DNA from: Bifidobacterium sp. N4G05
Lineage (GTDB): Bacteria; Actinomycetota; Actinomycetes; Actinomycetales; Bifidobacteriaceae
Assembly: GCF_002742445.1 (NCBI RefSeq)
Contig: NZ_NJNQ01000007.1
Location: 31,711-95,710, forward strand
Length of the DNA: 64,000 nt
Direction: 5' to 3'
Below the pieces are notes generated by a model. That model made no database searches, was not told the origin of the DNA, and saw only the letters and a list, made by a program, of their open reading frames with translations. Below are positions 18,903 to 27,799 of the stretch, in pieces. The translations under genes and the position numbers were made by a program. Within the stretch, counting starts at the first letter, position 1. Each line of letters starts with the position of its first letter.

Positions 18903-19448
18903 CTATTTGGCGATCTGTCGCCCGGTACCATGCTCCCGATCCCATTCGGCAAGCGCATCCGGCGCTCCTGACGGAAGAATCGCCTGCGCTCCCGATCCTT
19001 GGCGGAGAGCAAAGAAAGTGAGCAGCAGTTGACGCTGCAGACCGAACATCTGGCGCTCCTGTTCCGGTGTCGCATGATCGTATCCAAGCAGGTGGAGAAT
19101 GCCGTGGATTGTCAGAAGCATCATTTCCTCCATGGTGCTGTGTCCGGCCGCAAGCGCCTGCTGGGCGGCCACCCATGGGCAGATCACGATGTCCCCAAGC
19201 ACGCCTTCCATCACGGTTCTGCCGTCTCCTGGGCGTAACTCGTCCATGGGGAAGCTCATTACGTCAGTCGGTCCTTCAAGATTCATCCAACGCATGTGCA
19301 ATTGGGCGATCGGATCGGGGTCGACAAACATGATGGTCAGGTCGGATTGCGTGCTGACGCGCATCTGGTCCATCACCCATATGCCGAGATCGGAGAACAC
19401 CTTGCCGTCGATCTGCCAGACGGTTTCGTTGGTTACCTCGACGCTCAT
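18903..19448 (-). CDS. ybeY: Endoribonuclease YbeY, 16S rRNA 3'-end maturation
   Basis: This is a 181-residue metalloprotein. The zinc-binding signature [11 protein letters not shown], three histidines typical of YbeY, is clear, preceded by GDIVIC. ATG 19448 overlaps the phoH stop by 4 nt (ATGA). YbeY works with Era and PhoH in rRNA processing, matching the gene order here. The last 30 residues after the catalytic region form an extension relative to the E. coli protein. Confidence 0.95.
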   Translation of the reverse strand: MSVEVTNETVWQIDGKVFSDLGIWVMDQMRVSTQSDLTIMFVDPDPIAQLHMRWMNLEGPTDVMSFPMDELRPGDGRTVMEGVLGDIVICPWVAAQQALAAGHSTMEEMMLLTIHGILHLLGYDHATPEQERQMFGLQRQLLLTFFALRQGSGAQAILPSGAPDALAEWDREHGTGRQIAK

Positions 19449-20584
19449 TCAGCGTTCCTTTCGATTTGCTCGTCCGTTTTCCTGGATGTGATTCTGCTTG
19501 CGACGCGCCGGCTATGGTCGCCGGCGATGGCCGCGTGTCGATCATAGGCCGCGACGATTTTGCCGACCAGCGCGTGTCGCACCACGTCTTCCGGCTTGAG
19601 GTGGGCGAATGCTATGTCGTCGATGCCGTCAAGGATGCGTTCGATGGTGGCAAGGCCGGATTTCGGCACTGTCAGATCGACCTGCGTCACGTCACCCGTG
19701 ATGATCATTTTCGTGTTGAAACCCAGTCGCGTCAGGAACATCTTCATCTGCTGTTCGGTGGTATTCTGCGCTTCGTCGAGAATCACGAACGCGTCGTTGA
19801 GCGTGCGTCCACGCATGTACGCGAGCGGCGCGACTTCAATGGTGCCGTCGTCCATGTAACGTTTGAGCTGGTCCGCTCCGAGCATGTCGGAAAGCGCATC
19901 GTACAGCGGGCGAAGATACGGATCGACTTTTTCGTTCAGTGTGCCCGGCAGGAAACCGAGGTTCTCTCCGGCCTCCACTGCAGGTCTGGTCAGAATGATG
20001 CGGCGCACCTGCCGATCTTGGAAGGCGCGAACCGCCTTGGCTACTGCAAGATACGTCTTGCCTGTACCGGCGGGACCGATGGCAAACGTGATGGTATGTG
20101 ACTCGATGGCATTGACATAGGCGACCTGACCAGCGGTTTTCGCGCGGACCGGCTTGCCAAGCGCAAAGGTGATCACTCCCGGCACATGCGGCTTGCGGCG
20201 GTCTGCGGCATGCTCACGTTGTGCGGCACGCCCCTGCTGCCTATCAGCCAAACGTAGTCCCTCCACTACACGCCCATGCCCCGGGCGCGCGGCGCGAACG
20301 GGGTTTTTCAACACATTCTGGTCGAGCATGCGTCGCACCGTGTCGGCATCCATCGGAGCCGTATATGCGGCTTGAATGATGTTTTCAATCACATGTTCGG
20401 CCTGCGCGGCTTGGGATTCGGATTTGTTGGAATGTGACATGATCGCGATACGGTTGCCTCTGACGATGATGGTCAGGTCAGGGAACGCTCGTTCCACTTC
20501 CCGGAGAACCTCGTCGACCGGCCCAAGCACGGTTACCGGATCAAGCTGTTGGGGAATCGCGATGGTACGTGTAGTGGTGGCCAC
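19445..20584 (-). CDS. phoH: PhoH-like ATPase
   Basis: The protein has 379 residues. The Walker [12 protein letters not shown] and Walker [12 protein letters not shown] are intact, with the family block [16 protein letters not shown] between them. GTG 20584 follows AGAGG by 5 nt. PhoH proteins are RNA-related ATPases that accompany ybeY across bacteria. The role in ribosome or RNA quality control is inferred from family and context. Confidence 0.94.
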   Translation of the reverse strand: MATTTRTIAIPQQLDPVTVLGPVDEVLREVERAFPDLTIIVRGNRIAIMSHSNKSESQAAQAEHVIENIIQAAYTAPMDADTVRRMLDQNVLKNPVRAARPGHGRVVEGLRLADRQQGRAAQREHAADRRKPHVPGVITFALGKPVRAKTAGQVAYVNAIESHTITFAIGPAGTGKTYLAVAKAVRAFQDRQVRRIILTRPAVEAGENLGFLPGTLNEKVDPYLRPLYDALSDMLGADQLKRYMDDGTIEVAPLAYMRGRTLNDAFVILDEAQNTTEQQMKMFLTRLGFNTKMIITGDVTQVDLTVPKSGLATIERILDGIDDIAFAHLKPEDVVRHALVGKIVAAYDRHAAIAGDHSRRVASRITSRKTDEQIERNAE

Positions 20585-20622
20585 AAAACCTCTTCTAACG
20601 TTGATATATGGGGAAAAGAAAG

Positions 20623-20958
20623 TTACTCGTCGAGTTTTTCACCGGTCAGCACATGAGCATGCACATGGAATACGGTTTGCCCCGCATCAATCCCGGTGTT
20701 GAAGATCAGCCGGAAGGCGCCATGGAATTCCTTATCGGCGATGTTCTGCGCAACTTGAGCCATGTGGGCAAGCTGCTGCGGATCGGCCGCCGCAAGCTCG
20801 GCCACGTTCGCATAATGCTCGCGAGGCACCACAAGCACGTGGACTTTGGCCTTCGGATTGATGTCCTTGAACGCGTAGGTGGTATCGTCCTCATACACCT
20901 TTTCGCTTGGAATCTCTCCTGTGATGATCTTGCAGAACAGGCAATCCTTGTCGCTCAT
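20623..20958 (-). CDS. HIT-family nucleotide hydrolase
   Basis: This is a 111-residue histidine-triad protein with the active site HVHAHVL (H-x-H-x-H) near the C-terminus and an N-terminal zinc pair in CLFC. It is likely a purine nucleoside phosphoramidase of the Hint type; the physiological substrate is unknown. The start follows AAGGAG. It lies in the operon between rsmE and phoH. Confidence 0.94.
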   Translation of the reverse strand: MSDKDCLFCKIITGEIPSEKVYEDDTTYAFKDINPKAKVHVLVVPREHYANVAELAAADPQQLAHMAQVAQNIADKEFHGAFRLIFNTGIDAGQTVFHVHAHVLTGEKLDE

Positions 20959-21041
20959 AATGCTCCTTAATGCTGGGAAACCTCCATGACCATGCTATTG
21001 CGCAACCGGGATAATCCACGGCAAATCACCGACGTGTGGCA

Positions 21042-21839
21042 TCAAACGAAACGTCCCAACGCCCGTGCGAGCAACGATAATGCGACCGGACCGGCCGTGG
21101 ACGCCCGCAGAATGTTGCTTCCGAGCACGCATACTTCGACTCCGGCGTTGGTGAAAGACTCGATTTCCGCATCGCCGATACCGCCTTCCGGCCCGACCAC
21201 CACGTACACGGTACGCTGGCGCCCGTCTTGCAGACACTTGTCGGAAAGCGCCGCGATCGACTCCTCCAACTGGCTCCAGGTTTTGGTGGCATCCTGGTGC
21301 AGCACGATTACCATATCGCCGTGCACACAGGCACGTTTGCATATTGCGACCAGCTGCTTGCTGGTCACGCACTCACCCAATTCAGGCGTCCAGGAACGTC
21401 GCGATTGTTCGGTGGCCGCCTCAAGCACTTGCCTCCACTTCTTGTCGGTACGCCCCACCTTCCATTTGGCGATGGAACGATCGGCCTGCCATGGAATTAC
21501 CTCGTCCACACCGATCTGCGTTGCCGTGTCGATGGCCTGTTCATCATGCCCTGTTTTGGCCAACGCCTGAATCAAAGCGAGTTTGGTGATGGGCTGCGGT
21601 TCCTTGCCGAAGCTCGACACTTGCGCGATTCCCTGCTGCGCGTCGCACAGCACTGCATGGATGCGCAATCCCCTACCATCGGAAAGTTGCAGCTCATCAC
21701 CGTCTTTCAGGCGCATGGCCTGAATGGCGTGGCGACGCACCGATTGAGGCAACGTCAATTTCCATCCGGCGTTCAGCTCATCGCTGTTCACAGGCACATC
21801 ATCATGTTCCGTATCAAGCAGGAAAAGGGCATCAGTCAT
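21042..21839 (-). CDS. rsmE: 16S rRNA (uracil1498-N3)-methyltransferase
   Basis: RsmE methylates U1498 of 16S rRNA using SAM with a SPOUT knot fold. The C-terminal knot shows VVVGPEGGIGDAEIESF followed by LGSNILRASTAGPVALSLLA, which is diagnostic. I chose ATG 21839 (MTDALFLLDTEHDD), giving 265 residues. A GTG at 21893 in the same frame would add 18 residues, and neither has a strong ribosome-binding site. It is the first gene of the rRNA-maturation operon that runs to era. Confidence 0.93.
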   Translation of the reverse strand: MTDALFLLDTEHDDVPVNSDELNAGWKLTLPQSVRRHAIQAMRLKDGDELQLSDGRGLRIHAVLCDAQQGIAQVSSFGKEPQPITKLALIQALAKTGHDEQAIDTATQIGVDEVIPWQADRSIAKWKVGRTDKKWRQVLEAATEQSRRSWTPELGECVTSKQLVAICKRACVHGDMVIVLHQDATKTWSQLEESIAALSDKCLQDGRQRTVYVVVGPEGGIGDAEIESFTNAGVEVCVLGSNILRASTAGPVALSLLARALGRFV

Positions 21840-21901
21840 AGTTTCAGAGACTACCAGCACCTCGGATACCAATGGCGGAACTCCGCGCGACACGCCGAGA
21901 C

Positions 21902-21929
21902 TTGCATCACGCCAAGCATCTGCTATAGT
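21902..21929 (+). promoter_or_regulatory. tRNA-Leu promoter
   Basis: TTGCAT (21902-21907) and TATAGT (21924-21929) are separated by 16 bp, 30 nt before the mature tRNA 5' end. Confidence 0.5.
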
Positions 21930-21959
21930 TTTCTTTCGTTGCCGCTGAGCAACGCACCT

Positions 21960-22049
21960 GTCCGGGTGGCGGAATGGTAGACGCGCTAGCTTGAGGTGCT
22001 AGTGCCTATTTATACAGGCGTGCGGGTTCAAGTCCCGCTCCGGACACCA
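21960..22049 (+). tRNA. tRNA-Leu (anticodon GAG)
   Basis: The acceptor stem GTCCGGG pairs with TCCGGAC (one G-T pair). The anticodon loop CTTGAGGT gives GAG, which reads CUC/CUU. A long class-II variable arm (TGCCTATTTATACAGGCG) and the T arm GCGGGTTCAAGTCCCGC are present. The CCA end is encoded (22047-22049). It is followed at once by a rho-independent terminator. Confidence 0.97.
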
Positions 22050-22051
22050 GC

Positions 22052-22077
22052 AAAACCCCTTGGAAACAAGGGGTTTT
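22052..22077 (+). terminator. Terminator of tRNA-Leu
   Basis: AAAACCCCTTG / CAAGGGGTTTT forms an 11-bp stem with a GAAA loop and ends in T-rich sequence (TTTTCTTGT), directly after the tRNA. Confidence 0.88.
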
Positions 22078-22115
22078 CTTGTATCTGAAAAGCTATTCGG
22101 CGAAAGATCGGTCAC

Positions 22116-22982
22116 ATGCAGTTCATCCATCTTGATTCCATTGACGACGAGCGCGTGGCGGCATACACAAATCTCACGGAAATCCAGCTTCGCAACAAGC
22201 TTGAACCCAACAAAGGCCTGTTCATCGCGGAATCGCCGAAAGTCATCGACAGGGCGCTTGCCGCCAACCGAGAGCCGATATCGCTGCTGGTCGAAGAACC
22301 GTGGATTGAAGGCATGGCCGGAACCTTCGCGCTCATCGACAACCGATGGGGCACCGACATTCCCGTGTACGTGGCCTCCCCCGAACAGCTCAAGCAGCTG
22401 ACCGGCTATCGTCTGCACCGAGGCGCGTTGGCTGCGATGAAACGTTGGCCTTTGCCCAGCGTCGAAGAAGTTTGCCAAGGGGCACGCCGCGTCGCGGTCA
22501 TGGAGAATATCGTTGACCACACCAATGTCGGCGCGCTTATGCGCTCCGCGGCCGCGTTGGATGTCGATGCCGTGTTGGTAACGCCTTCTTGCGGCGATCC
22601 GCTGTATCGGCGCGCCGCCCGCGTGTCGATGGGCACGGTGTTTCAGATTCCGTGGACACGCATCGGCGGAGATGATAAGCATTACTGGCCGTTCGCCGGC
22701 ATGCAGGAATTGCGCGATCTTGGATTCACGACCGTTGCGATGGCTCTTGAGGACGACTCCATTTCGTTGGAAGAACTCGTTCGCCGCTTGAACAATGCCG
22801 ACGACGAAAAAGACCATATCGATAAGTTGGCGCTGATTTTCGGCACTGAAGGCGATGGCCTGTCGCATCACACCATCTCCCGTGCCGACCTGACGGTGAA
22901 GATTCCCATGAGCCACGGAGTGGACAGTCTTAACGTTGCCGCTTCGAGCGCCGTAGCCTTCTATTCAACTGCTGTTCGCTAA
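22116..22982 (+). CDS. SpoU/TrmH-family RNA 2'-O-methyltransferase
   Basis: This is a 288-residue SPOUT methyltransferase. Its three family motifs are readable: NVGALMRSAAALDVDAVLV (motif 1), LIFGTEGDGLS (motif 2) and IPMSHGVDSLNVAASSAVAFY (motif 3). An N-terminal L30e-like substrate-binding part (GLFIAESPKVIDRAL) precedes them. The target could be 23S rRNA or tRNA; sequence alone does not tell. It lies alone between the tRNA terminator and glgC. Confidence 0.92.
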   Translation: MQFIHLDSIDDERVAAYTNLTEIQLRNKLEPNKGLFIAESPKVIDRALAANREPISLLVEEPWIEGMAGTFALIDNRWGTDIPVYVASPEQLKQLTGYRLHRGALAAMKRWPLPSVEEVCQGARRVAVMENIVDHTNVGALMRSAAALDVDAVLVTPSCGDPLYRRAARVSMGTVFQIPWTRIGGDDKHYWPFAGMQELRDLGFTTVAMALEDDSISLEELVRRLNNADDEKDHIDKLALIFGTEGDGLSHHTISRADLTVKIPMSHGVDSLNVAASSAVAFYSTAVR

Positions 22983-23021
22983 AACAATCCGCAAATTTTC
23001 AAGACTCGCGGTGCAAACTCC

Positions 23022-23045
23022 TTGCATGTTGCAAAAAATATGCAA
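23022..23045. promoter_or_regulatory. TTGCA/TGCAA half-site array upstream of glgC
   Basis: TTGCA-TGT-TGCAA (23022-23034) is a perfect inverted repeat. A third half-site TGCAA occurs at 23041-23045. This is a candidate operator in the glgC promoter region. Confidence 0.35.
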
Positions 23046-23128
23046 TTATTGAGTGCGTAAGCGGTTTGCGATGATGCAGACCACCAATGTGTGCGGTGTC
23101 ATAACGACGCTCTAGGAGAGGAGTTCTC

Positions 23129-24373
23129 ATGGCGAAGAATCCGAAAATTCTTTCCATCGTGCTTGCAGGTGGTGAAGGCACCCGTCTGATGCCTTTGACT
23201 AGGGACCGAGCAAAGCCGGCTGTTCCATTCGGCGGCGTGTTCCGACTGATTGACTTCCCGTTGAGCAATCTGGTCAATTCCGGCTACATGCAGACCGTGG
23301 TGCTCACCCAGTACAAGTCCCATTCGCTTGATCGCCATATTTCCACAGTGTGGCGTTTCTCGCCGTTGCTCGGCAACTATGTCTCCCCTGTTCCCGCCCA
23401 GCAGCGTCTCGGCAAGCACTGGTATCTCGGTTCCGCCGACGCCGTCTATCAGACCATCAACATCATCGAAGACGTGCAGCCGGATATTGTGGTGATCGTC
23501 GGCGCCGACCACGTTTACCGTATGGACTTCCAGCAGATGGTGCAGCAGCACATCGAATCCGGCGCGGAGTTCACGGTGGCGGGTATTCGCCAGCCGATCA
23601 GCCAGTCCAACCAGTTTGGCGTGATCGAGGTTGATCCGGAACACCCGAGCATGATCAAAAGCTTCCAGGAGAAGCCGCAGACCACGACTGGTCTGCCGGA
23701 TGATCCGAACTCCATCCTCGCTTCCATGGGTAATTACGTTGCCAACACGGACGCTCTGTTTGAGGCTCTGGCGCTCGATGAAAAGGCCGAAGACACCAAG
23801 CATGATATGGGTGGCGACATCGCTCCGTACTTCGCGGCTCGCAATGAGGCCGGCGTCTACGACTTCAATTCCAACGAGATTCCGGGAGCGACGCCAACCG
23901 ATCATGCCTACTGGCGCGACGTGGGTACTCTGAAGCAGTTCTACGATGCACATATGGATCTGATCTCCTATGTGCCGGAGTTCAACCTGTACAATACCGA
24001 ATGGCCGATCTACACGCTGTCCGGCAATCTGCCGCCTGCAAAGTTCGTGCATGCCGGGCGTGACCGTCTTGGACACGCCACCGATTCGATCGTCTCCCCC
24101 GGCGTCATCGTGTCGGGTGGCGAAGTGCACCATTCCGTGCTTTCACCGAACGTACGTATCCACTCGTGGTCGCAGGTCGTCGATTCGATTCTGTTCGACG
24201 GCGTGACCATCAATCGTCGAGCACGCGTCTACAAGGCGATTCTCGACAAGAATGTTGTGCTTACCGAGAATTCGACCGTCGGTATTGATACCGAACATGA
24301 TCTGGCTCGTGGCTTCACCGTCACGCCGGAAGGCATCACTGTGGTGCCGAAGGGTACTGTGGTCGACGACTGA
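23129..24373 (+). CDS. glgC: Glucose-1-phosphate adenylyltransferase
   Basis: GlgC makes ADP-glucose, the committed step of glycogen synthesis. The N-terminal nucleotide-binding signature [20 protein letters not shown] and [14 protein letters not shown] are intact, [10 protein letters not shown] follows, and the C-terminal left-handed beta-helix carries the hexapeptide-like repeats ([20 protein letters not shown]). The length of 414 is typical. ATG follows GGAGAGGAG. It is monocistronic, ending in a strong terminator. Confidence 0.97.
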   Translation: MAKNPKILSIVLAGGEGTRLMPLTRDRAKPAVPFGGVFRLIDFPLSNLVNSGYMQTVVLTQYKSHSLDRHISTVWRFSPLLGNYVSPVPAQQRLGKHWYLGSADAVYQTINIIEDVQPDIVVIVGADHVYRMDFQQMVQQHIESGAEFTVAGIRQPISQSNQFGVIEVDPEHPSMIKSFQEKPQTTTGLPDDPNSILASMGNYVANTDALFEALALDEKAEDTKHDMGGDIAPYFAARNEAGVYDFNSNEIPGATPTDHAYWRDVGTLKQFYDAHMDLISYVPEFNLYNTEWPIYTLSGNLPPAKFVHAGRDRLGHATDSIVSPGVIVSGGEVHHSVLSPNVRIHSWSQVVDSILFDGVTINRRARVYKAILDKNVVLTENSTVGIDTEHDLARGFTVTPEGITVVPKGTVVDD

Positions 24374-24393
24374 CGTTCTGCCGCACACAGAAC

Positions 24394-24430
24394 AAAAGCG
24401 TGCTTCCCAGCGTCGGGAGCACGCTTTTTT
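24394..24430 (+). terminator. glgC terminator
   Basis: AAAAGCGTGCTTCCC and GGGAGCACGCTTTTTT pair with one bulged base and a 6-nt loop, with a T6 tail. It lies between glgC and the convergent sufT-like gene. Confidence 0.9.
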
Positions 24431-24455
24431 ATGTCGTTTTTATGTCGCTATACTG

Positions 24456-25043
24456 TCAGTATTTCGGAAGATTATCGAAGTTGAAGCCAAGTGCAGCCAA
24501 CTGTTCGCGTCCTTCCGGAGTGATCTTTTCCATGCTCCAACGCGGCTGCCATGTCCAATCGATACGGAATTCCTCAACGAGGCCTGCAAGGGTGCTTGCG
24601 CACTCGTCTTCAATCAAATCGGTCAGCGGGCATGCCGGAGTGGTCAGCGTCATCGTAATGATGGCACGGCCAAGCTCATCGATTTCAATGCCGTATACTA
24701 AGCCCAAATCAATCACGTCAATGCCGAGTTCCGGATCAATGACCTGATGTAGTGCTTCCTTCACATCAGCGGCGGTCGCATGTCCGATATCATCGACGGC
24801 CTTCAATGCGATGCCGTCATCCTGCTCCTCGGAACAGCCGCATGCTCCGGCCTGATTGCCACAGCCACAAGCATCCTGCTTGATGTTCTCGTGTTCGATT
24901 TCCACTGGTTTGCCGTCCTTGAATCCTTTGGCGAGATTAGGGTTAAGCATGACGCGACGCGCAGCGGCTTCATCATTGCCCAATGCCTTGGCAACGGAAT
25001 CGAAAATCGAGGCCTGCGGTTCTGGGACCAAGGTATCGCTCAT
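24456..25043 (-). CDS. MIP18/DUF59 Fe-S assembly protein with Cys-rich N-terminus (SufT-like)
   Basis: The C-terminal half (about residues 91-195) is a MIP18/DUF59 domain: VIDPELGIDVIDLGLVYGI and TMTLTTPACPLTDLIED, with the conserved reactive Cys138. SufT-type proteins help mature Fe-S proteins. The N-terminal part is unusual: residues 59-70 hold four cysteines in a CGC-N6-CGC arrangement, which could bind a metal or cluster. It is the last gene of the suf cluster, separated from sufU by 130 nt containing a hairpin, so it may have partly independent expression. Confidence 0.85.
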   Translation of the reverse strand: MSDTLVPEPQASIFDSVAKALGNDEAAARRVMLNPNLAKGFKDGKPVEIEHENIKQDACGCGNQAGACGCSEEQDDGIALKAVDDIGHATAADVKEALHQVIDPELGIDVIDLGLVYGIEIDELGRAIITMTLTTPACPLTDLIEDECASTLAGLVEEFRIDWTWQPRWSMEKITPEGREQLAALGFNFDNLPKY

Positions 25044-25110
25044 TGTCGCTCCATATTTGATTTGAGTATATCCTGTTGAGTAGCCTATCGTGTTGGCTGG
25101 AGTTTGTCGA

Positions 25111-25150
25111 CGGTGTTTCGTTCACTGTAGGCACAATGCACGAAACACCG
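25111..25150. terminator. Hairpin between sufU and the sufT-like gene
   Basis: CGGTGTTTCGT (25111-25121) pairs perfectly with ACGAAACACCG (25140-25150). There is no T tail. It may be an attenuator or RNA-stability element trimming sufT expression. Confidence 0.5.
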
Positions 25151-25173
25151 GTCCACTTGCGGAAAGATGCTTG

Positions 25174-25725
25174 TCACGCCTTCGCAGACAACGCCTTAGC
25201 CACGGAATCCTTCATGCCTTCCCAACCAAGCAATGCGCATTTGATACGCATCGGATACTTAGAAACTCCTTGGAAAACGATGCCGTCCTCAAGGGATTCT
25301 TCCGCGGATTCATCATCCAGTCCCTTGCCACGTGATTCCATGAGCTTATGGAAGGTATTAGCCAAGTTCATGGCCTCATCCACGGTTTTGCCTTCCACAA
25401 GGTCGACCATCACCGAAAGGCTGGCTTGTGAAATGGAACAACCATGACCGTCCCACACCAATCGTTCGATAACATGCGGCTCCTGGTCGGAAACCTCCAC
25501 GTGCACGGTGGCCTCGTCTCCACAGGTCGGATTGAACTGATGGGACTCGCCAGGAGTGCAATACTCGTGAACCGCCTGAACCGTAGCGTTTCCCGATTGG
25601 GAAGCATGTTCAGAAGCCAGATCCGGAGCGAAATGCTCCCTGCCATGCGGATTCTTTGAGGCTTCGAGAATGACCTCCTGATACATCTGCTCGAGATCGT
25701 CGCCAGACAATGCAAAATCACTCAT
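25174..25725 (-). CDS. sufU: SufU Fe-S assembly / sulfur-acceptor protein
   Basis: SufU receives persulfide sulfur from SufS. The three conserved cysteines are C68 (NPTCGD, with Asp70), C96 (GHGCSIS) and C163 (IKCALLGW), the Gram-positive zinc-type SufU pattern. At 183 residues it has a small C-terminal extension relative to B. subtilis SufU. It starts 5 nt after the sufS stop. Confidence 0.94.
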   Translation of the reverse strand: MSDFALSGDDLEQMYQEVILEASKNPHGREHFAPDLASEHASQSGNATVQAVHEYCTPGESHQFNPTCGDEATVHVEVSDQEPHVIERLVWDGHGCSISQASLSVMVDLVEGKTVDEAMNLANTFHKLMESRGKGLDDESAEESLEDGIVFQGVSKYPMRIKCALLGWEGMKDSVAKALSAKA

Positions 25726-25730
25726 ATGTG

Positions 25731-27005
25731 CTACTTAACTCCAAAGAACGGACGGACCTTCTTCAACGCCTCAACCAACGCCTGTGCGTCTTCGACGCAG
25801 TTGTAGATGCCACTGGATGCACGGTTGGACGCATATACACCGAAATGGCGGTGCACCGGCTGCGCACAATGGTGACCGACACGGATGGCGATGCCTTGCG
25901 CATCGATGAACTGGCCGACGTCATGCGGGTGAACGCCTTCGATTTCGAAAGCAACCGTGCCGATACGTTGCTCGTTGGCATGCGGTCCAAGAATGCGTAC
26001 ACCCTCGATCTGCCCCATCTTGAGCAGTTCTCCTGCGATAACGCGTTCGTGGGCTTCAAGGTTTTCCATGCCAATGTTCATTAGCCACTCGGCTGCAACG
26101 CCTGCTGCGACGACTTGGGCAACTGGCTGTGTGCCCGCCTCGAAACGTGCCGGGGGTGCCATGTATTGCGCTTCCTGATCCATCCAGGCAAGTTCCACCA
26201 TGGATCCGCCGAAATTCGCCGGAGGCAACGCTTCGAGCATCTCACGCTTGCCATATAGGAAGCCGACGCCCGTTGGACCGTACATCTTATGCGCGCTCCA
26301 TGCGGCGAAATCCACGTCCAATGCGTGAAAATCGATCTTCAGGTGCGGCACGGACTGACATGCGTCAAGCACAACTACTGCGCCCACCTCGTGCGCACGC
26401 TTCACAATCGGCGCAATATCGGTGATGGCACCAGTGGTGTTGCCTACATGGGTGACGGCCACGATCTTCGTACGCTCGGTGATTACCTCATCTGCGGTGT
26501 TGGCAAGGATTCGTCCTTCATCGTCCAGATCAAACCATTTCAATGTCGCTCCGGTACGTGCGGCAAGTTCCTGGAATGGCAGCAACACAGAATGATGTTC
26601 AGCTTTGGATACGACGATCTCGTCTCCCGGCTTCACAGCGAAACGTCGTGCCACTTCTCCCCCACGCCCTTGGGATGCGTTACCGAAGGCGGTCGCCAAC
26701 AGATTCAATCCTGCCGTGGCGCCGGAAGTGACGACGATTTCTTCCTCGCCTTCAACCGCATTGGCTCCGACAAGACGCGCCACCTTGGCACGCGCCTCCT
26801 CGAACGCCATGGTGCTGCGTGCGGCAAGTTCATGCGCTCCACGATGCACACCGGCGTTGATGGTGCGATAGAAATCGCTTTCGGCGTCGATCACGCATTG
26901 CGGCTTCTGAGAAGTCGCCGCGGAATCCAAATAAACGAGCTGATGGCCATGAATCTTCTGATTGAGAATCGGAAATTCCCTACGGATCGCTGCGAAACCG
27001 GTCAT
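25731..27005 (-). CDS. sufS: Cysteine desulfurase SufS
   Basis: This is a PLP enzyme of 424 residues that converts Cys to Ala plus persulfide. The Schiff-base lysine is in AWSAHKMYGPTGVGFLYG, and the persulfide Cys is in RVGHHCAQP near the C-terminus. ATG 27005 overlaps the sufC stop by 4 nt (ATGA). The SufU-SufS pairing and context support the Suf, not the Nif/Isc, assignment. Confidence 0.96.
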   Translation of the reverse strand: MTGFAAIRREFPILNQKIHGHQLVYLDSAATSQKPQCVIDAESDFYRTINAGVHRGAHELAARSTMAFEEARAKVARLVGANAVEGEEEIVVTSGATAGLNLLATAFGNASQGRGGEVARRFAVKPGDEIVVSKAEHHSVLLPFQELAARTGATLKWFDLDDEGRILANTADEVITERTKIVAVTHVGNTTGAITDIAPIVKRAHEVGAVVVLDACQSVPHLKIDFHALDVDFAAWSAHKMYGPTGVGFLYGKREMLEALPPANFGGSMVELAWMDQEAQYMAPPARFEAGTQPVAQVVAAGVAAEWLMNIGMENLEAHERVIAGELLKMGQIEGVRILGPHANEQRIGTVAFEIEGVHPHDVGQFIDAQGIAIRVGHHCAQPVHRHFGVYASNRASSGIYNCVEDAQALVEALKKVRPFFGVK

Positions 27006-27781
27006 GCCAGCGCGCTTTCGGAATCAGCACCTTCCGGCAGGTATGCGTCATAGCCGGATTCCTCAAGCTCGTCGGCCAGTTCAGGACCACCAGTCTTGAC
27101 GAAGTGGCCGGCCGCAAACACATGCACGATATCCGGCTTGATGTACTTGAGGATTCGGGTGTAATGCGTGACCATGAGGATGCCGAACTGGCTGGCTTCC
27201 TTGGCGCGGTTCACACCCTCGGAGACGATACGCAACGCGTCGACATCCAGACCGGAGTCGGTTTCGTCAAGGATGGCGAACTTCGGCTTGAGAAGCTCGA
27301 GCTGCAGCACTTCGGCACGCTTCTTTTCACCGCCGGAGAAACCCTCGTTCACGGAACGGGTGGCGAACTTCGGATCCATCTTCAGGCGTTTCATCGCTTC
27401 AGACAGTTCCTTGGTCCAGGTACGGATGGCTGGAGCCTTGCCGTCGACTTCGGTTTTTGCGGTGCGCAGGAAGTTGGTCATCGACACACCCGGCACTTCG
27501 ACCGGATACTGCATGGCCAAGAAGATACCCGCCTTGGCTCGCTCGTCCGGAGTCATCTTGAGGATGTCTTCGCCGTCGAGCAGCACCTGTCCGGAATCGA
27601 CCACGTACTTGGGATGGCCCGCCAGCGTGTATGCCAGCGTGGATTTGCCGGATCCGTTCGGTCCCATGATGGCATGGGTTTCGCCGGAGTTGACGGTCAG
27701 GTTCACGCCTTTGAGGATCGGCTTGATGCCGTCCTTGGTTTCGACGTGGGCGTACAGATCTTTGATTTCAAGAGTTGACAT
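27002..27781 (-). CDS. sufC: SufC ATPase of the SufBCD scaffold
   Basis: This is an ABC-type ATPase of 259 residues. Walker A is GPNGSGKST, the signature FSGGEKKRAE, and Walker B ILDETDSGLDVDALR, all characteristic of SufC. It starts 18 nt after sufD. It powers cluster assembly on SufB/SufD. Confidence 0.97.
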   Translation of the reverse strand: MSTLEIKDLYAHVETKDGIKPILKGVNLTVNSGETHAIMGPNGSGKSTLAYTLAGHPKYVVDSGQVLLDGEDILKMTPDERAKAGIFLAMQYPVEVPGVSMTNFLRTAKTEVDGKAPAIRTWTKELSEAMKRLKMDPKFATRSVNEGFSGGEKKRAEVLQLELLKPKFAILDETDSGLDVDALRIVSEGVNRAKEASQFGILMVTHYTRILKYIKPDIVHVFAAGHFVKTGGPELADELEESGYDAYLPEGADSESALA

Positions 27782-27799
27782 GGTTTTCGCTCCTACGTT

